Shown piece by piece: positions 6,632 to 10,560 of a stretch of DNA of 10,560 bases (position 1 is the first letter of the stretch; every line of letters begins with the position of its first letter). The position numbers and the translations under genes are program-made. This DNA comes from Candidatus Hydrogenedentota bacterium. Its GTDB lineage: Bacteria > Hydrogenedentota > Hydrogenedentia > Hydrogenedentales > CAITNO01. The DNA is taken from the NCBI GenBank assembly GCA_007124105.1, contig SLFT01000205.1, positions 1 through 10,560 of the forward strand, read 5' to 3'. A model generated the notes under the pieces. The model was given only the letters and a program-made list of their open reading frames with translations. It did no database searches and was not told the DNA's origin.

Positions 6632-7393
6632 ATGAAGACCGGGTCCACCGTGGTTCTTCTGGTCTTGATAATGGGTTGTTCCGAGACGTCCCCTCCCAGT
6701 TGGTTCACATTGAACACGGAAATAAAGGTGTTGCACAAACAGGGCAACTATCATGCAGCGCTCGAAAAAGCAAAGCAAGCGCTTGATGTTGCGCGCGACC
6801 AATATGGCGAGGAGCACAGGTTCTTCGCTTCAACGCTGAACAACCTGGCTCTGTTGCACAAACGTCTTGGCCTGTATGAGATGGCCGAGACGCAGTACAA
6901 ACAGGCCATCGAGATTATGAAAGCGAGTCTTGGCGACGACCACCCGGCCTTGGCTACGCTTTTCAATAACCTGGCGGCTGTTTATCGTGACCAGGAGCGT
7001 TTTAACGATGCCGCGCCTTTGTTCAGGAAGGCGCTTGCCATCTACGAGGAGCATCATGGCGCCAATGCCCCGAGCGTCGGTGTAGCGCTTGTAAACTTGG
7101 CCGGCCTATACACGCGGACGCAACGCTATGATGATGCAGAGCAATTGCTGACGCGCGCCCGACGTGTTTTCGACGATGCGTTTCTGCCAAATCATCCTTA
7201 CAGTCTTGCGGCATTGAACAGTCTGGGAGACTTACGCGTTGCGCAGGGCAATTATGAAGATGCCTTGCCGTTGTATGAAGAAGTGCTGCGTGTTCGCGAA
7301 TATGCCTTGCCGTCGGATCATCCGGACTTGACGGCTGTCCTGGCGTCTATCCAGGAGTTAAACAAATTAAGGGGAAAAACAGGCCTCAGGTAA
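6632..7393 (+). CDS. TPR-repeat lipoprotein (kinesin-light-chain-type TPRs)
   Basis: This is a 253-residue predicted lipoprotein made almost wholly of tetratricopeptide repeats. The start gives MKTGSTVVLLVLIMGC, a short lipoprotein signal with lipobox LIMGC and lipidated Cys16; Met at -2 is less usual. Five repeats follow, with an exact 42-residue period marked by aromatic positions Y40, Y82, F124, Y166 and Y208. Each repeat has the TPR_10/TPR_12 pattern (NNLALLHKRLGLYEMAE-like, then a helix ending before DHP or similar), as in kinesin light chain-type TPRs. Such domains bind peptides or protein partners, so it is probably a periplasm-facing scaffold on the inner or outer membrane. It stands alone between a terminator and a spacer. 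An upstream in-frame ATG at 6539 would add 31 basic residues. The partner is unknown. Confidence 0.85.
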   Translation: MKTGSTVVLLVLIMGCSETSPPSWFTLNTEIKVLHKQGNYHAALEKAKQALDVARDQYGEEHRFFASTLNNLALLHKRLGLYEMAETQYKQAIEIMKASLGDDHPALATLFNNLAAVYRDQERFNDAAPLFRKALAIYEEHHGANAPSVGVALVNLAGLYTRTQRYDDAEQLLTRARRVFDDAFLPNHPYSLAALNSLGDLRVAQGNYEDALPLYEEVLRVREYALPSDHPDLTAVLASIQELNKLRGKTGLR

Positions 7394-7788
7394 TTGCCGG
7401 AATGAAAACAACAGGGTACTGGCATCTGTGCAAGGAATCCCTTGTCGCCAGAATGTCTTGCAATAAGCCGGTGCCGGTCCCCTTTGTGTGTCGTCTCAGG
7501 TATCCATATTCCCATGCATGGTCCGGCGGCGCTCAGGCCAACTGATTTGACGCGGGCAGACGTATTTTGATACACTTAACGTGTCGTATGCGCGTCTGTC
7601 TCTCGTGCAGGCTCGTGTGTCGCCTTTTATTTTTCCATGTAGCGGCCATGCACAAGGTATGGCGCATCCCGTTTCCGCGGCGGTCGCGCGGAGTCCCCGG
7701 TCAAAATAATGGGGTGTGGCGTCCGCATGGGCCAGGGGCGTCCCGCTTGTTATATGCCCGTTTATTCAGACCGAAAGCTGATAGTTCC
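7394..7788. other. Non-coding spacer upstream of ffh
   Basis: About 395 bases without a recognisable gene. The ffh frame stays open upstream to 7567, but this stretch encodes no SRP54-like residues. A two-part hairpin can form at 7419-7451: CTGGC/GCCAG outside CAAGG-AATC-CCTTG. No T tract follows it. I looked for a small SRP RNA (the GGAAGCAG-type tetraloop region) and did not find one. A candidate promoter is listed separately. Confidence 0.6.
7547..7576 (+). promoter_or_regulatory. Candidate sigma70 promoter upstream of ffh
   Basis: TTGACG at 7547-7552 (5 of 6 to -35) is followed after 18 bp by TACACT at 7571-7576 (4 of 6 to -10). It would give a leader of about 200 nt before the ffh ATG. 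Pattern match only. Confidence 0.3.
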
Positions 7789-9150
7789 ATGTTCGAAAGC
7801 CTGGCAAAACGGCTGGATTCCGTATTCAAGACCATTCGCGGTCAGGGTCGCCTGACCGAAGCGAATATGCGTGATGCGTTGCAGCAGATTCGCACCGCGT
7901 TGCTTGAGGCGGATGTTAATTTCCAGGTGGTGAAAAAATTCATCGCGGACGTGCAGGAAGCGGCAGTCGGCGCGAAGGTGTTGGACAGCATTCACCCGGG
8001 CCAGCAGATCGTGAAAATTGTACACGACGAGCTGGTGAAGTTGATGGGCGAGAAGAACGCGCCGTTGACGCGCGCGTCCAAGCCGCCCACAATCATTATG
8101 TTGGTGGGCCTGCAAGGGCAGGGCAAGACAACCAGCGCGGGCAAGCTGGCCGTGCATCTCAAAAAGGCAGGTCACAAAACGCTGCTCGTGGGCGCGGACG
8201 TGTATCGGCCCGCTGCAATCAGGCAGTTGGAGATTGTCGCGCAACAGGCGAATGCCGAGATGTTCAGCCTGGGCGAGAATGCCGACCCGGTGGAAACCTG
8301 TTTGATGGCGCTTGGCGAGGCAAATTTGCGCGGCTGCGATACGATAGTACTTGATACGGCCGGGCGCCTGCATGTTGACGACGACATGATGTTCGAGGCG
8401 CGCCAGATAGCCGACCAGTTGAATCCGCATGAGATATTGTTCGTGGCCAATGCCATGACCGGTCAGGACGCCGTCAATTCGGCGCGCCAGTTCCATGAGA
8501 CGTTGCCCTTGACAGGCGTGGTGCTCACGCAAATGGACGGCGACGCGCGCGGCGGCGCCGCCATCAGTCTGATTGAAGTGACCGGATGCCCGGTGAAATT
8601 TGTTGGCGTTGGCGAAAAATTGGATGCCCTTGAACCGTTTCACCCAGAACGCATGGCCGACCAGATTCTGGGCATGGGCGACATTGTGTCGCTCGTTGAA
8701 AAGGCGCAACAGGTTGTTGACCGCGATAAAGCGGAAGCCTTCCAGAAGAAGGTGCGCAAAGGCGACTGGGACCTCGAGGATTTCCTTGATCACATGCGCC
8801 AGGTGCGCAAGATGGGCAACATGAGCGATTTGCTCCAGAAAATACCGGGCATAAGCAAAATGATGCCGCAAGGCATGGACATGGCCGAGGACGAGTTGAA
8901 ATACACTGAGGCCATTATCCTGTCCATGACGCAAAAGGAACGGCGGAATCCGAACCTGATTAACGGAAGTCGGCGTCGGCGCATTGCGGACGGCAGCGGC
9001 ACCACTGTGCAGGACGTTAATTCGCTGCTCAAGGAATTTAAGAAGATGAAGGTGATGATGAAGCAGATGATGAAAGGCGGCAAGGGCAAGGGCAAGAAAC
9101 GCGGCGGTATGATGCCGGGCGGCCCTTTTCCACCCATGCCGGGCTTTTAG
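7789..9150 (+). CDS. ffh: Signal recognition particle GTPase Ffh (SRP54)
   Basis: This 453-residue protein is the same length as E. coli Ffh. With SRP RNA it binds signal sequences on ribosomes and delivers them to FtsY at the membrane. The N domain occupies about residues 1-90. The GTPase domain has G1 GLQGQGKTT (107-115), DVYRPAA (137-143), DTAGR (189-193) and a G4 region reading TQMDGDARGG (247-256), where the family almost always has TKxD, so Q248 replaces the usual Lys. The methionine-rich M domain carries the RNA-binding GSRRRRIADGSG (393-404) and ends in a Met/Lys/Gly-rich tail. ATG 7789 is chosen because MFESLAKRLD is the canonical start. The open frame upstream to 7567 is not family-like. 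The Shine-Dalgarno site is weak (GAAAG at 7773-7777). rpsP follows after 174 bp. Confidence 0.97.
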   Translation: MFESLAKRLDSVFKTIRGQGRLTEANMRDALQQIRTALLEADVNFQVVKKFIADVQEAAVGAKVLDSIHPGQQIVKIVHDELVKLMGEKNAPLTRASKPPTIIMLVGLQGQGKTTSAGKLAVHLKKAGHKTLLVGADVYRPAAIRQLEIVAQQANAEMFSLGENADPVETCLMALGEANLRGCDTIVLDTAGRLHVDDDMMFEARQIADQLNPHEILFVANAMTGQDAVNSARQFHETLPLTGVVLTQMDGDARGGAAISLIEVTGCPVKFVGVGEKLDALEPFHPERMADQILGMGDIVSLVEKAQQVVDRDKAEAFQKKVRKGDWDLEDFLDHMRQVRKMGNMSDLLQKIPGISKMMPQGMDMAEDELKYTEAIILSMTQKERRNPNLINGSRRRRIADGSGTTVQDVNSLLKEFKKMKVMMKQMMKGGKGKGKKRGGMMPGGPFPPMPGF

Positions 9151-9324
9151 GCGAAGACGAACAGTGTCGCAATGCGTTGCGCGGCCTTGGTAAAAAGTAT
9201 CGTGTCTGATTACTGAAGTTGGAAAGTATCGGATACCTTTGTGTGAATAAATTGTCTGGATTGTGGGCTTTGCCCATGTTAGCGTAATGTGTAGCGAATA
9301 CAGTAGGCTACCGAGAGGATAATC
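9151..9324. other. Spacer between ffh and rpsP
   Basis: 174 bases with no gene. The 9-mer AAAGTATCG occurs twice (near 9195 and 9224), the second time inside a small dyad GTATC-G-GATAC. GGGC-TTT-GCCC forms a tiny hairpin without a T tract. I see no convincing terminator, and no promoter beyond weak matches, so read-through from ffh into rpsP is possible. Confidence 0.5.
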
Positions 9325-9834
9325 ATGGCGACAAGAATTCGTTTGAAACGCGGCGGCCGCAAGGCGAAGGCCTACTACCGGATTGTTGTGCAGGATGGGC
9401 GCGCTCGAAGGGGCGGCCCGGAACTGGACATTATCGGGTATTATCATCCCGCCGCGCGTCCGGAACCAGTCAGCGAGGTGGACGTACACCGCGCATTGGA
9501 CTGGTTGAAAAAAGGCGCTGAAATGTCGGACACGGCGCGCAGCGTGTTGAGTAAATTGGGTGTGTTGAAGCACCATCACGACGGCACCATGCCGGAATCG
9601 GCGACCGCGTCCCTTAAGGGCGGTGTGGTTGAGAACAAAGGGTACAATGCGCCGCCGCCGCAAGAAGAAGCGCCGGCCGCATCCGCCGCCGAAGAGCCTG
9701 AACAGTCGCCGACGGAAGCGGTTGCGGAGGCGTCTGAGCCGGAAAGCAATGCCGCTGAAAGTGAATCGGCCCCTGAAAACGCTGATGCCGCGCCGGCCGA
9801 GGCTGACGCAAGCGCTGATACGGAAGAATCCTAA
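9325..9834 (+). CDS. rpsP: 30S ribosomal protein S16 with long acidic C-terminal tail
   Basis: S16 is a small-subunit protein needed for 30S assembly. The first 85 or so residues are canonical: MATRIRLKRGGRKAKAYYRI, then GPELDIIGYYHP (31-42) and SDTARSVLSKLGV (68-80). GAGAGGA lies 5 nt before the ATG. The protein is 169 residues, roughly twice the usual 80-90. The extra part from about residue 109 is low-complexity Ala/Pro/Ser with 18 Asp/Glu and no Lys or Arg, so it is strongly acidic and probably disordered. Several bacterial groups have S16 C-terminal extensions, but their role is not established. The stop codon overlaps the khpA start (TAATG), implying translational coupling. Confidence 0.95.
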   Translation: MATRIRLKRGGRKAKAYYRIVVQDGRARRGGPELDIIGYYHPAARPEPVSEVDVHRALDWLKKGAEMSDTARSVLSKLGVLKHHHDGTMPESATASLKGGVVENKGYNAPPPQEEAPAASAAEEPEQSPTEAVAEASEPESNAAESESAPENADAAPAEADASADTEES

Positions 9835-10082
9835 TGGCCGCAAAAGAGTTAATTGAGTTTGTTGCGAAAAAGCTGGTAGCCCATCCGGAATCTGTGCAGG
9901 TGCGTCTTATCGAAGGAGACGACGGCCAGACGGTGCAGCTCACGGTTGATGAAGCGGACATGGGCTGTATTATCGGCAAAAATGGACGTACGGCCAAGGC
10001 GCTTCGCACTTTGCTATATGCGGCGGCGACAAAATCGAAGACACAGGTCGGCCTCGAGATTACCAACCAGTCGCAAGAATAA
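9834..10082 (+). CDS. khpA: KH-domain RNA-binding protein KhpA (YlqC family)
   Basis: This 82-residue single-KH-domain protein matches KhpA in length and position. In Firmicutes KhpA pairs with KhpB (Jag/EloR) to bind RNA and affect cell elongation and division; elsewhere its role is less clear. The N-terminus AAKELIEFVAKKLVAHPESV is typical, and the RNA-binding GxxG loop is IIGKNGRTAKAL (about 46-57), with GKNG as the GxxG. The ATG overlaps the rpsP stop by one base, and a GGAAGA inside the end of rpsP provides a ribosome site. Placement between rpsP and rimM is the standard gene order in many phyla. Confidence 0.95.
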   Translation: MAAKELIEFVAKKLVAHPESVQVRLIEGDDGQTVQLTVDEADMGCIIGKNGRTAKALRTLLYAAATKSKTQVGLEITNQSQE

Positions 10083-10088
10083 CCCGTT

Positions 10089-10560
10089 ATGCCTGATGCA
10101 TGGCTGCATATTGGCAAGGTTGCCTCGGTAAATGTGGCGCGGCGGCGGGTGCGCGTTTCTGTGATGGCTGGCAATGAACATGAGTTTGCTGATCGCGAAC
10201 ATCTGTGGCTGGCAGTGGGCGCGGATGCGCCCGTACAACTGCGCGTGTCGCATGTGCGCGTTGGCGGCGTAGAAGCGATAGTTGAATTGACGCCGGGCGT
10301 CAGCCGCGACATGGCGGCCGGATTGAAGGGCGCCAATGTGGTGGTCCCGGCGGCTTCACGGCGCGCTCCTGCCGATGCGTTTCCTGCGCTGCACGAGCTG
10401 ACGGGGATGCGTGTTGTCACGGCGACGGGCGTTTTTGTCGGGTCCGTTGTGGAGACGTTGGATACGGCTGCTGGCGGTGTAATACGGCTGCAATGCGCCG
10501 ATATGATTATGGCCGTCGCGCCTGTTACGGGCGCGTTTATAAGAGATATTGATCTGGAAG
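10089..10560 (+). CDS. rimM: Ribosome maturation factor RimM, 3' partial
   Basis: RimM binds S19 and helps mature the head of the 30S subunit. The gene begins at ATG 10089, 6 bp after khpA, and runs off the right edge after 157 codons. It starts with MPDAWLHIGKVASV, matching the RimM IGKI opening. A PRC-barrel-like second half is visible: LHELTGMRVVTATGVFVGSV (101-120), then VIRLQCADMIMAVAPVTGAFIRDID (131-155), matching the family's LiGl.V.t..G..lG.v and liPv....v..vD. The usual HGxxGxVxV stretch after IGK is replaced by NVARRRVRV (15-23), so the N-terminal half is divergent. Identity rests on the PRC-barrel pattern plus the ffh-rpsP-khpA-rimM order. trmD and rplS would be expected beyond the window. 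Confidence 0.85.
   Translation, partial: MPDAWLHIGKVASVNVARRRVRVSVMAGNEHEFADREHLWLAVGADAPVQLRVSHVRVGGVEAIVELTPGVSRDMAAGLKGANVVVPAASRRAPADAFPALHELTGMRVVTATGVFVGSVVETLDTAAGGVIRLQCADMIMAVAPVTGAFIRDIDLE

Noticed and set aside
7567..7788. A 74-residue N-terminal extension of Ffh
   Set aside because: The frame is open but the residues do not resemble SRP54, and the canonical MFESLAKRLD start at 7789 gives the standard 453-residue length.
7394..7788. Possible SRP (4.5S) RNA gene beside ffh
   Set aside because: The conserved GGAAGCAG-type loop region of SRP RNA is absent on both strands of this spacer.
7762..9843. A 693-codon open frame on the minus strand across ffh and rpsP
   Set aside because: It lies antisense to two certain genes, its product is His/Arg/Leu-rich with no family resemblance, and such mirror frames are common opposite GC-rich coding DNA.
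1..10560. CRISPR arrays, tRNA or rRNA genes, insertion sequences with transposases
   Set aside because: No repeat-spacer series, cloverleaf, rRNA segment or transposase-like protein was seen on either strand.

Overview
The window reads almost entirely on the + strand and looks like the chromosome of a diderm (Gram-negative type) bacterium. Evidence for this is an outer-membrane secretin at the left edge, a lipoprotein signal on a TPR protein, Shine-Dalgarno sites of the AGGA/GAGG type, and the standard bacterial order ffh-rpsP-khpA-rimM. Coding GC looks moderate to high, and the long spacer at 1062-1856 looks visibly more AT-rich. I cannot name the phylum with confidence. An alkyl-DHAP synthase, a long acidic tail on S16 and 9-bp GTCCTATGC-type tandem repeats would fit a deep-branching or PVC/Hydrogenedentota-like lineage, but this is only a guess.

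Layout: (1) 1-1061 is the 3' part of a secretin gene, closed by a strong Rho-independent terminator (1102-1143). (2) 1062-1856 is a long non-coding spacer. It holds a 15-bp palindrome, three DnaA-box-like 9-mers, a REPIN-like pair of inverted hairpins (1625-1704) and a plausible sigma70 promoter. (3) 1857-6106 is a two-gene lipid operon. Its first gene is a natural fusion of FAD-dependent glycerol-3-phosphate dehydrogenase (GlpD-like) to a diacylglycerol/lipid kinase. The second, 23 bp downstream, is an alkylglycerone-phosphate (alkyl-DHAP) synthase-like flavoprotein. (4) 6107-6631 is a spacer with a 13-bp GC-rich hairpin, a strong terminator and a 9-bp tandem repeat. (5) 6632-7393 encodes a kinesin-light-chain-type TPR lipoprotein. 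(6) 7394-7788 is a spacer, followed by ffh, rpsP, khpA and the 5' part of rimM, a housekeeping block for SRP targeting and ribosome assembly.

The most interesting part is the lipid operon. The fusion protein could interconvert sn-glycerol-3-phosphate and DHAP at the membrane, and its kinase half could phosphorylate a diradyl- or alkyl-glycerol. The neighbouring enzyme resembles the one that exchanges the acyl chain of acyl-DHAP for a fatty alcohol, the step that forms the ether bond. Together they suggest a bacterial ether-lipid module in which DHAP supply and lipid phosphorylation sit on one polypeptide. The domain identities are well supported by motifs. The pathway link is inference.
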